Source: Christensenella sp. UBA5489
GTDB taxonomy: Bacteria; Bacillota; Clostridia; Christensenellales; UBA1242
DNA: 26,806 nt
Assembly (NCBI GenBank): GCA_002424095.1
Contig: DIPL01000022.1
Location: forward strand, 1-26,806
Direction: 5' to 3'
This document shows, one piece after another, positions 1 to 8,309 of the stretch. Position 1 is the stretch's first letter; every line of letters starts with the position of its first letter. A model generated the notes under the pieces. That model did no database searches, was not told the origin of the DNA, and was given only the letters and a program-made list of their open reading frames with translations. The translations under genes were made by a program, and so were the position numbers.

Positions 1-20
1 GACCGCTCTGACATTCTTCC
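1..20 (-). tRNA. 5' end of a tRNA-Ser-like gene, cut by window edge
   Basis: The reverse complement reads GGAAGAATGTCAGAGCGGTC. It matches the first 20 bases of the complete tRNA-Ser at 4301 except for one D-arm base. The rest lies outside the window, so the anticodon is unknown and a related class II tRNA such as Leu is possible. A promoter sits 70-100 bases upstream. Confidence 0.7.
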
Positions 21-92
21 TTGTTTAAATTTATTATTTTAACATTCTCAACATTCTCTCTTGTTTTAATTCACTTTTTTGCTGATTGATAT

Positions 93-121
93 ATTTTAAC
101 ATAAAAAAATATTTTTGTAAA
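93..121 (-). promoter_or_regulatory. Promoter for the partial tRNA at the left edge
   Basis: On the minus strand TTTACA (116-121) is followed by a 17-base spacer and TAAAAT (93-98). TGT directly before the -10 gives an extended -10. The same TTTACA-17 layout precedes tRNA-Ser at 4394-4422. Confidence 0.55.
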
Positions 122-180
122 CGGTATAATTTGCAATTTTACATATCGGGACACTAATATGTGCAGGTATTTCAAACAGC

Positions 181-489
181 TCTCACTAGTGTAGGTAATA
201 TAAAAGAATTATTGTTTTTATATTTACATAAAAAATCGTCGTTGCGACTTGAAATATTTTCTAAACGAAAACCTGCCCGCAAAATTAATCGTTGTTGTTA
301 CAAATTAATTAATTGATTTTTTTTGAAACCGCCGCCCACGCTTTTACAACTAACACAAGCAAATCGTTTCTATTTGAAGTTGAATAGTGTTGTTTTATTG
401 CAACTTAATAAGAGCAAATATCTCACGTATAAAGAATTATTGTTTTTTTATAGAAAACCGCGTGCGACTTAAAATGTTTTTTTTAAACG
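181..489. repeat. Imperfect direct repeat in a gene-free stretch (181-266 and 421-489)
   Basis: The stretch 22-519 has no convincing gene. It contains two related copies, each beginning TCTCAC, continuing through AAAGAATTATTGTTTTT, then a GTTGCGACTT/CGTGCGACTT element, and ending near TAAACG. The copies are about 230-240 bases apart and differ by small indels. No function is evident. They may be decayed remains of a duplicated untranslated region next to the internally duplicated gene on the right. Confidence 0.6.
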
Positions 490-519
490 TATATATTATT
501 TTTTTTAATTAAACTGCTT

Positions 520-2043
520 TTATGAATAAAGAGGGTTGCAAATTTTATACAATGACTCCCAAACTTTCGAAGACGTATATTCTTTGGTGTATTGTTTTGC
601 ATAAAAAGTTGAAGCCAACATAATGTCTGCTTGTTCTCTTATTTTAATTATATCTTGACCATCTATACTAGATGCGTTAAGTAGACGCAAGCAAGTTTTA
701 TTTAATTCGTAAAGTGCCGTTATAACAATATCATTACTTACGTAAGTACGTTCAGAACAACAAGAAATTATGTCTGCGGTTGCATAATAAAAACTCGCCA
801 TATTCCGAACCATTGATTTAACCTTATTCATCAAAGAGCAAACATAATAGTCAATATTATAACAATTTGAAGAATTCAAATATTTCATATTGTCTTCAAG
901 ATAATCATTAACTGCATTTTTACTATTTCTAAACATTTGGAGATACCTGCTTTGCTCTGGAATTAAAACATAATAGTTCGTATCTCTATTAACTTTCAAA
1001 AGAGCTGTAAGACTGTTGTTTTTCATATCTAAAAGAACTGTAATTATTGTGTTATAATCATAAAGTTCTGACCTGTATATTCCTGAAACATTTGCAAGTT
1101 GTAAAACTTGTTCCCAGTAATAGTCAAAGTTTCTATTACTTATCTCATACTCATAATATATACTTTGAAAATCGGCAACATTTTGGCGAGCATCTTTTTG
1201 ATAAGTATAACTATTGTCGTCTTCATACCTATTATCGTAATCATAGTCAGGAGTATAGGTTCCGCAAATATTATTTAAGATTGTCCTTACACTTAAAAGT
1301 GTGTATTCGCCACTATATTGTTTTGTATAAAAATCTGAGAGCAACATAACATCCGCTTGTTCCCTTAATTTAACTATATCTTGACCATCTATATTATAAG
1401 TTGAAAGTAATCGAGAACAGGCGCTATTTAATTCATAAAGTGCCGTTACAACAAGTTCGTTGTTTTCATCAGTTCGCTCTGAGCAATTATCAATTATCTC
1501 AACAGTCGAATGACAAAACCTTGACATATCTTGAACCATTGACTTAACTCTATTCATTAAAGACCAAATATAATCGTCAATGTTCCCACCTGTATAACCA
1601 TAACGAAACAATCCTTCCATTCCATTCTCTATGTAATCGTTCACTTCATTTTTGCTTTCTCGAAATGCTTTAAGATTTTTATTTTGTTCGGCAAGCAAAA
1701 TTTTATAATCCGAATCTCTATCGATGTTTGAAAGTGCTGTAAGACTGTTATTTTTCATATCCAAAAAAACTGTAATTATTGTATTATAATCATAAAGTTC
1801 TGACCTTTGCTCGCTCGAAACATTTTCGAAAGTTAAAACTTGTTGCCAATAATAATCAAAGTTTTTATTATTTATTTCTTTTTCATAATATATGCTTTGA
1901 AATTCGACAACATTATCATATGCTTTATTGTAGTCGTTTTTGGGAATAAAAAACATAAAAATCACTGCGGCAATTGCTGCAATAAGAATAAGGACTAGAA
2001 TAAAACTTCCAACGGCAAATCCTGCATTATGTCTTGTTTTCAT
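520..2043 (-). CDS. Membrane-anchored protein with a tandemly duplicated domain
   Basis: A 507-residue protein that I do not recognise. Residues 8-34 form one strongly hydrophobic segment after a short basic N-terminus (MKTRHN), so it is probably an N-terminally anchored protein with its bulk outside the membrane. The rest is two copies of one unit of about 230 residues (about 44-275 and 288-507, offset 244 codons). They share blocks such as FQSIYYE, RSELYDYNTIITV, LDMKNNSLTAL, CSERT and IDGQD. The units look helical and are rich in Asn, Tyr and Asp; each has a few cysteines. The copies are also similar at DNA level (for example around 1018-1075 and 1750-1807), so the duplication is fairly recent. 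An AAGGAG site precedes the ATG. No enzyme motif is visible; a surface or scaffold role is only a guess. Confidence 0.85.
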   Translation of the reverse strand: MKTRHNAGFAVGSFILVLILIAAIAAVIFMFFIPKNDYNKAYDNVVEFQSIYYEKEINNKNFDYYWQQVLTFENVSSEQRSELYDYNTIITVFLDMKNNSLTALSNIDRDSDYKILLAEQNKNLKAFRESKNEVNDYIENGMEGLFRYGYTGGNIDDYIWSLMNRVKSMVQDMSRFCHSTVEIIDNCSERTDENNELVVTALYELNSACSRLLSTYNIDGQDIVKLREQADVMLLSDFYTKQYSGEYTLLSVRTILNNICGTYTPDYDYDNRYEDDNSYTYQKDARQNVADFQSIYYEYEISNRNFDYYWEQVLQLANVSGIYRSELYDYNTIITVLLDMKNNSLTALLKVNRDTNYYVLIPEQSRYLQMFRNSKNAVNDYLEDNMKYLNSSNCYNIDYYVCSLMNKVKSMVRNMASFYYATADIISCCSERTYVSNDIVITALYELNKTCLRLLNASSIDGQDIIKIREQADIMLASTFYAKQYTKEYTSSKVWESLYKICNPLYS

Positions 2044-2312
2044 AAAATCGACTCCTTAGAATTTCAACATTATATAAAAATTTCTGTCTTTTGAAATAAC
2101 TTTGCTTGTTTTTAATCTATACTTTTTTTGATTTGATTTATTATATCATACTTGAAAACAAATTTAAAGAGTCAATTTTTAAAAAGGCAAAAATTTGTTA
2201 AGTTTTTGAGAGAAATTATTATAAAATATGGTTTTCTCACATTGCTTTTATTTAATTGGTTGGTTAATTTATATTAATTAATATGATTTGTTTTAAAAAA
2301 TTCTTGTTTTAG

Positions 2313-2341
2313 TTGTCTTTTTAGTAAATTAAATGTAAAAT
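2313..2341 (+). promoter_or_regulatory. Promoter for lysyl-tRNA synthetase
   Basis: TTGTCT (2313-2318), 17-base spacer, TAAAAT (2336-2341), followed by AAGGAG at 2350-2355 and the start codon at 2363. The untranslated leader is only about 15 bases, and I find no T-box leader. Apart from the two gene starts, the intergenic stretch 2044-2312 shows nothing else. Confidence 0.6.
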
Positions 2342-2362
2342 TGATAATCAAGGAGAAAAATT

Positions 2363-3937
2363 ATGCAGCATTGGGCTTTTGAAATTGCAAAGCAAGTTAT
2401 TGAGCATAATCCAAACAAGGATGAATATGTATGTGCGGCGGGAATAAGCCCGTCAGGCTCAGTTCATATTGGCAATTTTAGAGATATTATAACTAGTTAT
2501 TTTGTCGTAAAGGCGTTACAATCACTTGGGAAAAAGGCAAAACTAATTTTTTCGTGGGATGATTTTGACCGATTACGAAAAGTTCCTTTAAATATTCAAG
2601 GAGTTACTCAAAGTTTCGAAGAAAACATTGGGCGACCGCTAACTTTTATTAGCGACCCACATAAAGAAAATGCGTCTTATGGAGAATATTTTGAACGAGA
2701 GTTTGAAGAAAGTTTAAAAATATTAGGCGCTGAACCTGACAAATACTTATATCAAACAAAAGAATATATGTCGGGGAGATACCTTGATTTAATTAAACAT
2801 TCCATTGAATACCGTAAGCAAATATACGACATCATTATGGAATTTAAAACACAAGACTCTAACGTTGAAGAACGGGAAAATTATTATCCGATTACAATAT
2901 ATTGTGATAAATCATTAAAAGATAACACGAAGATTATTAAATATGACAAAGCTTCTGGGCAACTAGATTTTTTTTGCCGTGACTGCAATGTCTTGCATTC
3001 GGTAAATATAAATTCATATAAATTTATTAAACTTGTCTGGAAAGTTGATTGGCCTATGCGTTGGCTTGCTGAAAAAGTTGATTTTGAGCCAGGTGGAATT
3101 GACCACGCTTCAACTGGTGGCAGTTTTGATGTTTCGAAAGAAATTTCACGGCGAATTTTTAAGTTTGAACCGCCAGTTTTTAAAGGATATGGTTGGCTTG
3201 GAATTCGTGGACTTGGGAATATGCACAGTTCGACAGGAAAAAATATTACTCCCGGTCAAGTTTTAAAAATTTATGAACCTGAGGTTATAAAATGGTTATT
3301 TGCGAAATATAAACCCGAAGACGGCTTTGACTTTGCTTTTGACGAAACAGTTTTCCGCCACTATTCCGAATTCGATAAAGCACTTGTCTCTTATATAAAC
3401 GATGAAACAAATGAATATGACAGTGCGGTTTTTGATTTTTGTTTGCCTGATAAGAAAAAAACTAAAACTAAAACTGCCTTCTCGCACATTGCAACAATTG
3501 CTCCGATTGTCGATTTTAACGAAAATCTAACAAAGAAATCACTTAATAAAGCAGGTTTCGAATTCGAACCGCACAGTTTTTCACGACTTAAACTTACAAA
3601 AAATTGGATTGAAATATATAATCCTGATAAAAAATATGTTTTATTGGAGCAGTTTAACAACGAATTTTATGATACACTCAGCGAAGAAGAAAAGAATGCA
3701 ATTTCTGCAATTTATGATTTTATTGAAAACAACAATTTCACAGAACAAGAAATTCAGCAAAAATTATATTCGATTATAAATGATTCAAATTTAAGTAAAA
3801 AAGAAAATATTGCACGTCAAAAAACTTATTTTAAAAATTTCTACAATATGCTTTTCGGCAAAGATGATGGCCCACGTTTGTATTTATATTTAGCCGCCGC
3901 AAACAAAGAAAATTATTTAAAACTTTTAAAACAATAA
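2363..3937 (+). CDS. lysK: Class I lysyl-tRNA synthetase
   Basis: Charges tRNA-Lys with lysine using ATP, in the cytoplasm. At 524 residues it has the length of the class I (archaeal/spirochaetal) LysRS family. The Rossmann-fold signature PSGSVHIGN lies at residues 30-38 (HIGH motif). The KMSKS-equivalent MHSSTGKN lies at 287-294, just after the family-typical GGIDHASTGGS segment. A C-terminal helical domain follows, as expected for the anticodon-binding cage. It is unrelated in fold to class II LysRS (LysS), which most Bacillota use. A few bacilli carry both, so whether this is the only LysRS cannot be decided here. The gene stands alone, with an AAGGAG ribosome site 7 bases before the ATG. 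Confidence 0.95.
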   Translation: MQHWAFEIAKQVIEHNPNKDEYVCAAGISPSGSVHIGNFRDIITSYFVVKALQSLGKKAKLIFSWDDFDRLRKVPLNIQGVTQSFEENIGRPLTFISDPHKENASYGEYFEREFEESLKILGAEPDKYLYQTKEYMSGRYLDLIKHSIEYRKQIYDIIMEFKTQDSNVEERENYYPITIYCDKSLKDNTKIIKYDKASGQLDFFCRDCNVLHSVNINSYKFIKLVWKVDWPMRWLAEKVDFEPGGIDHASTGGSFDVSKEISRRIFKFEPPVFKGYGWLGIRGLGNMHSSTGKNITPGQVLKIYEPEVIKWLFAKYKPEDGFDFAFDETVFRHYSEFDKALVSYINDETNEYDSAVFDFCLPDKKKTKTKTAFSHIATIAPIVDFNENLTKKSLNKAGFEFEPHSFSRLKLTKNWIEIYNPDKKYVLLEQFNNEFYDTLSEEEKNAISAIYDFIENNNFTEQEIQQKLYSIINDSNLSKKENIARQKTYFKNFYNMLFGKDDGPRLYLYLAAANKENYLKLLKQ

Positions 3938-4045
3938 CTTTTGCAACGTAAAAATCTATTTTTAATTTAAGACAATGAATTCTAGATTTTATTGTTTGTT
4001 GCGAAAAGTTCAATTTTTTAAAACAACTATGCTGAAATTTACAAT

Positions 4046-4077
4046 AAAAAAACGTGTTAAAATTAACACGTTTTTTT
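4046..4077 (+). terminator. Terminator after lysK
   Basis: CGTGTTAA (4053-4060) pairs with TTAACACG (4063-4070), followed by seven T; an A-run on the left side makes it potentially bidirectional. A second small hairpin (TTGTTGTTT / AAACAACAA) follows at about 4091-4112. The rest of 3938-4211 shows no gene. Confidence 0.8.
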
Positions 4078-4211
4078 ATCTATTTAATAAATTGTTGTTT
4101 ATAAAACAACAACACTTAAAAAGCGTTGCTTCTATTAATGATAAAATCAAAATGATAGAATTAAGTGTATAAAATATAAATCAAAAAAAAATTGCTTGAA
4201 AATTTTTAATT

Positions 4212-4301
4212 TGGCGGAAGAAGGCGGATTCGAACCGCCGGTGGTTTTTACACCACACACGTTTTCGAGACGTGCACAATCGACCACTCTGACATTCTTC
4301 C
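4212..4301 (-). tRNA. tRNA-Ser (anticodon CGA)
   Basis: Class II tRNA. Acceptor arm GGAAGAA pairs with TTCTTCC, discriminator G, and CCA is encoded (4212-4214). Anticodon stem CACGT/ACGTG encloses loop CTCGAAA, giving anticodon CGA (reads UCG). A long variable arm (GTGGT...ACCAC) and T-arm GGCGGTTCGAATCCGCC complete the Ser-type structure. Confidence 0.95.
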
Positions 4302-4393
4302 TTATTAGTTCATTTAAGATTTCACTATTTTTAAGTTGATAAGATAAACTGAATTTTTAATTCGCTTGTTGAATTATTGCTTTTTACATATTT

Positions 4394-4422
4394 ATTCTAC
4401 TATAAATTTTGAATTTTGTAAA
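4394..4422 (-). promoter_or_regulatory. Promoter for tRNA-Ser
   Basis: Minus strand TTTACA (4417-4422), 17-base spacer, TAGAAT (4394-4399), about 90 bases before the tRNA. The remaining gene-free bases up to 4613 contain only weak AT-rich inverted repeats (for example AATTTAAAG at 4470 and CTTTAAATT at 4539). Confidence 0.5.
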
Positions 4423-4613
4423 CACTTACTTCAATTTACAATTAATTGTTTTGTTTTGAAAACTTTTTTAATTTAAAGGTAAAAGCTAAAATGACTTGTT
4501 TGAGAACTTCTTTAAAAGGCTCGTTTAATTTATTTTCACTTTAAATTAAAAAATTTTCTCAAATTTTTTACCCTACAAATCAAAAATAAATTATCAGAAT
4601 GACTTTTCAAATC

Positions 4614-5369
4614 TTAAAATTTATTCAAAAGCATTTTTCGTTTTTTCCAATCTGGCATTTGTTCATTTAAAAGCGAATAGAAATTTCGGCTATGATTATT
4701 ATGAATCAAATGACAACATTCGTGTACGCAAACATATTCAATAAGTTCAGGCGGGGCTTTTATGAGATGCTTATTGAGAGTGATTTTTCCTTTTGTTTTA
4801 TTGCAAGTCCCCCACCTTGAATTCATATTTTTTATAATCAAAGACGGTTTTTTTACATTATATTTTTCGAATTCTTTAAGCGAATTATTCAAAATATCTG
4901 TAAAAATTTCTTGTATTTTATTATGATACCATTCAGTAAATTTGTTTTTTATTCCACGCTGATTTTCTCTTTTTATATATAAAAAATTGTCATCAAAGAA
5001 AGCGGAGAATTTTTCATTTTGGGCATATATAAACTGTATTTTAAAAAATTTTCCTAAAAATAAAAAATCGCTACCGCTTTCAATTTCCGAATTTTCAAAC
5101 CAAATAACGCTTTTCTTATATCTATCCTGACAATTTTGAATCCAGTTTATTTTTTTTATCAAAATGTTTTCAATATAACCTTGTTTTATACCATTTCTGC
5201 AAGAAACTAAAACTTCGCCGTCTTGCTTTATTCGAATATTTATATTTTTGACACGTTTTCTTAAAATCGTATATTCAATTGTTGTGTTGTTGTAATATAG
5301 TTTTTGACTTATTGTTAAGTTTTTACTATTCACTGAATTTTGCTTTTTTTCTATATTTTGATTGTTCAT
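4614..5369 (-). CDS. YgjP/SprT-like zinc metallopeptidase
   Basis: A 251-residue protein of the YgjP-like (formerly DUF45) metallopeptidase family. The zinc motif HECCH lies at residues 216-220, with a likely third ligand His226 in the following HNNHS, and the family-typical RWGTC at 185-189. The N-terminal half carries the beta-rich segment with RKRVKNINIRI typical of the family. The chosen start at 5369 follows AAGGAA and comes after the stop of the upstream gene. An upstream in-frame start at 5438 would overlap that gene by 41 bases and lacks a ribosome site. It is likely cotranscribed with the membrane protein at 6249, 28 bases upstream. The physiological substrate is not known for most of this family. 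Confidence 0.85.
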   Translation of the reverse strand: MNNQNIEKKQNSVNSKNLTISQKLYYNNTTIEYTILRKRVKNINIRIKQDGEVLVSCRNGIKQGYIENILIKKINWIQNCQDRYKKSVIWFENSEIESGSDFLFLGKFFKIQFIYAQNEKFSAFFDDNFLYIKRENQRGIKNKFTEWYHNKIQEIFTDILNNSLKEFEKYNVKKPSLIIKNMNSRWGTCNKTKGKITLNKHLIKAPPELIEYVCVHECCHLIHNNHSRNFYSLLNEQMPDWKKRKMLLNKF

Positions 5370-5397
5370 TAAAAATTCCTTAAAAGAATTATTGCAT

Positions 5398-6249
5398 TTA
5401 TTTAAATAAATTTGAAAGCCACGAGCAAAGTCTGTCAAACCAATTTGTCTGCGGTTGAATTTGCGTTGGTTCGGTCAATGGTGGCGGTGTAACTTCCATT
5501 ACATTTGTTATAATTGAATTTTCATGATCTTCGATTATGTCTAATTGGTCAATTTTGATTATATAATTAAACGAATTAATTGAATACTCAATTCGAGCAA
5601 TTTCATTCGCCGTATTTGAAATTTGAATACCGTTAAAAATTGTCCAACCGGTACATATTATTAAAATAATTGAATACAGTACGACAGAAAATTTTGCCCT
5701 GAAACTCTTTTTTTGCTTTTTCTTTTCTTGAATATTGATAATATTACATTGATTTTCAGGATTTTTCGATGTTTCAATAAAGTCGTAGTTTGGTGTTTCC
5801 AAAATAACGGACTTAAATTTTGATGGAAACTTTTGTTTCGTCAAATTTTCTTTTGAAGCAACATTTGCACATACTTTTCCGCCACTGGGTTTTGTTGAAT
5901 TGTCAGCATTTTCAGTTGCAGTGCCACTAAAATCTTGAACACTTCTCGAATAATTTGAACTGCTGGATTTTTCAGTATTTATTAAAGACGATGCCCTTTT
6001 TTCTTGTAATTTTTGTTCAATTAATTGTTCAATTTTTGATGGATGGAGATTTGACATAGGCGATTTTATTTCAGAAGAATTTCTTTCAATTTTTGACGAA
6101 CTGTTCACCTTTGGGACAGAATTTCGTTGAAAAATATCACTACTAAACGAGGTTTTAATAAGCGGAGTTTGCGAGTTGCTTTCTGATAATTTTTTTTCCT
6201 GCGTGTCTTCAATCTCTTTTAGCCGTTCTGTTGTTTTTCGAAATTCCAT
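5398..6249 (-). CDS. Single-pass membrane protein with disordered N-terminal region
   Basis: A 283-residue protein of unknown function. Residues 1-175 are rich in Ser, Lys, Asn, Gln and Glu with no fold signature and are probably disordered and cytoplasmic. Basic KKKQKKSF precedes one transmembrane helix at about 188-209. A short segment and an aromatic amphipathic C-terminus (NWFDRLCSWLSNLF) follow. The ATG at 6249 sits 9 bases after AAGGGG; a TTG at 6258 would directly abut that site, so the ATG is preferred. A strong promoter precedes it. Basic flank plus single helix suggests a cytoplasmic N-terminus and outside C-terminus. Confidence 0.75.
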   Translation of the reverse strand: MEFRKTTERLKEIEDTQEKKLSESNSQTPLIKTSFSSDIFQRNSVPKVNSSSKIERNSSEIKSPMSNLHPSKIEQLIEQKLQEKRASSLINTEKSSSSNYSRSVQDFSGTATENADNSTKPSGGKVCANVASKENLTKQKFPSKFKSVILETPNYDFIETSKNPENQCNIINIQEKKKQKKSFRAKFSVVLYSIILIICTGWTIFNGIQISNTANEIARIEYSINSFNYIIKIDQLDIIEDHENSIITNVMEVTPPPLTEPTQIQPQTNWFDRLCSWLSNLFK

Positions 6250-6275
6250 AATCAGCAACCCCTTATTACATAAAT

Positions 6276-6304
6276 ATTATATCAATTATTTCATTTATTG
6301 TAAA
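6276..6304 (-). promoter_or_regulatory. Promoter for the membrane protein / YgjP-like operon
   Basis: Minus strand TTTACA (6299-6304), 17-base spacer, perfect TATAAT (6276-6281), about 27 bases before the ATG. The neighbouring stretch 6305-6583 holds only a loose hairpin (AGAGAAAAA 6492-6500 / TTTTTCTCT 6515-6523). Confidence 0.7.
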
Positions 6305-6583
6305 GTAAAAAATAAACCGACAAACAATCAAAGGTTTTAAAAAATATGCCTGTCGCAAATCAAATATTGAAATCAAAAAAGTTTATAAATAAAAAAATAT
6401 AAAAATATGAAGTTTGTTTATATTTGCTTAAAAAGATTTCTAAATATATTTTTCCAAATAAGTTAAGATTAGGGAGAGTAATAAAAATTTTAGAGAAAAA
6501 AGAAACTTCTGGAATTTTTCTCTTTATGTGATTTCCATATTATTCCAAAAAAATAACAGACTAAATAATTAAAGATGATAATA

Positions 6584-6609
6584 AAAAACCGACAGAGATG
6601 TCGGTTTTT
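6584..6609 (-). terminator. Terminator of the RsgI-like gene
   Basis: AAAAACCGACA pairs perfectly with TGTCGGTTTTT around loop GAGA, 25 bases after the stop codon of the gene ending at 6635. It is symmetric and could act in both directions. Confidence 0.85.
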
Positions 6610-6634
6610 AATTGCAAAAACTTTATAAGTTTTA

Positions 6635-7669
6635 TTATAAATTTTCTTGTTCTTGTTGCCAATTTCTTATTCTCGTTTTAAGGTTAGCAGAATTATTTTT
6701 TGCGTTGTCAACATTTTGTTTATGGTTTTGAATTCTTGTTCTATATTGGGATTTTATTGTTTCTAATGCTTGTTTAGAATCTTCTTTAGCTTGATTAATT
6801 AACGCAGCTTTGTCGTCTTTATATTCTTCAAAAAGGGTTCCATAAGTTTCGTTAAAATTTGTTCTTGCAGTTGCTAATTGCGTTTCAAGTTCAGTTATTT
6901 GTTCTGCAGTTAAACTCTCATTATCTAAAGATACTAGTATTTGGTCTATTTCTTCGAGTGCAATAAACATTTCACTATATTTTTCACTAGTTTTTAATGC
7001 TTCTAAATCAAGTTTTAATTGTGCACGAATAGTATTAGTTGTTCTTATTAATTTCTTGTGAGAATTATTAACTAATTTAACTACTTCATTAATAGGCATA
7101 TTTACTAATTCTTCAAAACTAAATTCTGGATTGTAAGTTAAAGCAGCCATAATTAATTTAATGTGTCCGACAGAACGACCGGATGCCGCCGCCTCATCAA
7201 TATATTCTTCCAAAGTATCTACTGAAACACATCCAAAAATACCATTATTTTGGAAGCAAGTATTTAGTTTTGTTCTAATTTTATTTGTAATGTCTTCTTT
7301 AACGTCTGTATCTTTATTAACTATTGTAATTACTACTTCGTTTGGAACTACTGATGTTTCGTCATTATTATAAACGACATATCCCGCATCAATACAAAGT
7401 TGTGTAAATTTTTCGCAAGCACTATCAATAGTCATTCCATAAAAATCATAACTTTGAATTATTTGGTCTCCTTCCGCATCTGTTGCAACTGATGATACAA
7501 CAAGCCCATCCTTATTAACTGTAAACTCTACTGCAGGATTTATTGAAAGAGAAACATAGGTTTGTGCATCAACTGAAATATTGTTATTCGCAACAATAAA
7601 ATAAACGCCAATACCTATACCTGTTGTTAAAATAATTCCTAATATTGTGTACAAGATAATTTTTTTCAT
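6635..7669 (-). CDS. Membrane-anchored protein with RsgI-like middle domain
   Basis: 344 residues. Residues 5-27 are a hydrophobic anchor after MKK. The following segment, with SLSINPAVEFTVN at 41-53 and then VSSVATDAEG, matches the 'middle' domain of RsgI-type anti-sigma factors (SLDxNPSIE pattern). The Asn44-Pro45 pair occupies the position where RsgI proteins are known to self-cleave. The cytoplasmic anti-sigma domain that normally precedes the helix is absent, and no sigma-I gene is adjacent. From about residue 200 the protein is charged and helical (coiled-coil-like), rich in Lys, Glu, Gln and Asn. GGGAGG precedes the ATG. It could be a sensor, an envelope protein, or a decoupled RsgI relative. 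Confidence 0.75.
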   Translation of the reverse strand: MKKIILYTILGIILTTGIGIGVYFIVANNNISVDAQTYVSLSINPAVEFTVNKDGLVVSSVATDAEGDQIIQSYDFYGMTIDSACEKFTQLCIDAGYVVYNNDETSVVPNEVVITIVNKDTDVKEDITNKIRTKLNTCFQNNGIFGCVSVDTLEEYIDEAAASGRSVGHIKLIMAALTYNPEFSFEELVNMPINEVVKLVNNSHKKLIRTTNTIRAQLKLDLEALKTSEKYSEMFIALEEIDQILVSLDNESLTAEQITELETQLATARTNFNETYGTLFEEYKDDKAALINQAKEDSKQALETIKSQYRTRIQNHKQNVDNAKNNSANLKTRIRNWQQEQENL

Positions 7670-7690
7670 ATTATTTTCCTCCCTAAAATA

Positions 7691-7719
7691 ATTTTATCAT
7701 AAAATATCGTTTTTGAAAA
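7691..7719 (-). promoter_or_regulatory. Promoter for the RsgI-like gene
   Basis: Minus strand extended -10 TGATAAAAT (-10 hexamer 7691-7696) with a weak -35 TTTTCA (7714-7719) at 17 bases. The rest of the gap 7720-8002 is A/T-rich low-complexity sequence in which I see no gene. Confidence 0.45.
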
Positions 7720-8002
7720 AGAAATTAATTCAATTTTTAATATTTTGTGTAAAAAAAAATTTTTTAAACAAAAAAAATAAACAAAAACGACTTACAGCAA
7801 ATGAAATAGTGATTTTCCTTATAAGAGATTTATTACTTTTCTAATTAGCGTACAAAAAATAAGTTTTTAACAACAAAAACCATTTTATGCTTTTTAAAAA
7901 TACTTTTAATAAAATTTAAAAATTTTTGTTTTTATTAATGGTTTTATTAAATTTTTTTGAATTACTTTTGTGATTGTGATAAAATAATTAACTCAAAGAA
8001 TA

Positions 8003-8212
8003 TTGGATTTGTGCAAAGAAAAAGACATCACCCCTAATAAATTAGGAACGATATCAGGATTAGATCCTAGTACAATTACTAGTATTTTTTATGGAAAAAG
8101 TAAAAATCCTGGAATAGTCACATTAAAAACCATTTGTGATGGACTTGATATCACTTTGTTTGATTTTTTCAATTCACCACTATTCAAGGATAAAAACATT
8201 TTAGATGATTAA
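8003..8212 (+). CDS. Small XRE-family transcription regulator
   Basis: A 69-residue helix-turn-helix protein of the Cro/CI (XRE) type. ITPNKLGTISGLDPSTITS at about residues 9-27 is the HTH, followed by the typical TLKTICDGLDITLFDFF helices. The only usable start is TTG at 8003. An in-frame stop at 7985 lies just upstream, and the codons between (LTQRI) look like the usual first helix of such proteins, so the 5' end may be slightly damaged. No strong ribosome site is visible. It lies ahead of the restriction-modification operon and is separated from it by a terminator, so it may regulate that locus or be a leftover of a mobile element. Confidence 0.7.
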   Translation: MDLCKEKDITPNKLGTISGLDPSTITSIFYGKSKNPGIVTLKTICDGLDITLFDFFNSPLFKDKNILDD

Positions 8213-8237
8213 AGAGAAAAATATTTCTCTTTTTTTA
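8211..8237 (+). terminator. Terminator after the first XRE gene
   Basis: AGAGAAA (8213-8219) pairs with TTTCTCT (8224-8230) around a four-base loop, followed by a T-run. It overlaps the stop codon. Confidence 0.7.
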
Positions 8238-8265
8238 AAATATATAATGAAAAAAAGTAATATAT

Positions 8266-8295
8266 ATGTTATAGTAATGTTATAATGATGTTATA
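8266..8295 (+). promoter_or_regulatory. Three ATGTTATA direct repeats (11-bp period), likely operator of the R-M operon
   Basis: ATGTTATA occurs at 8266-8273, 8277-8284 and 8288-8295, exactly 11 bases apart. The copies would therefore face the same side of the helix. A perfect TATAAT (8281-8286) overlaps the second copy and TATAAA (8292-8297) overlaps the third, 15-30 bases before the second XRE gene. A bound regulator would cover the promoter. Autoregulation by the adjacent XRE protein, like restriction-modification controller proteins, is an inference. Confidence 0.6.
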
Positions 8296-8309
8296 AAAGT
8301 GAGAAATGT

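Noticed and set aside
2044..2362. T-box or other riboswitch leader before lysK
   Set aside because: The likely promoter leaves only about 15 bases of leader, and no T-box core motif is visible upstream.
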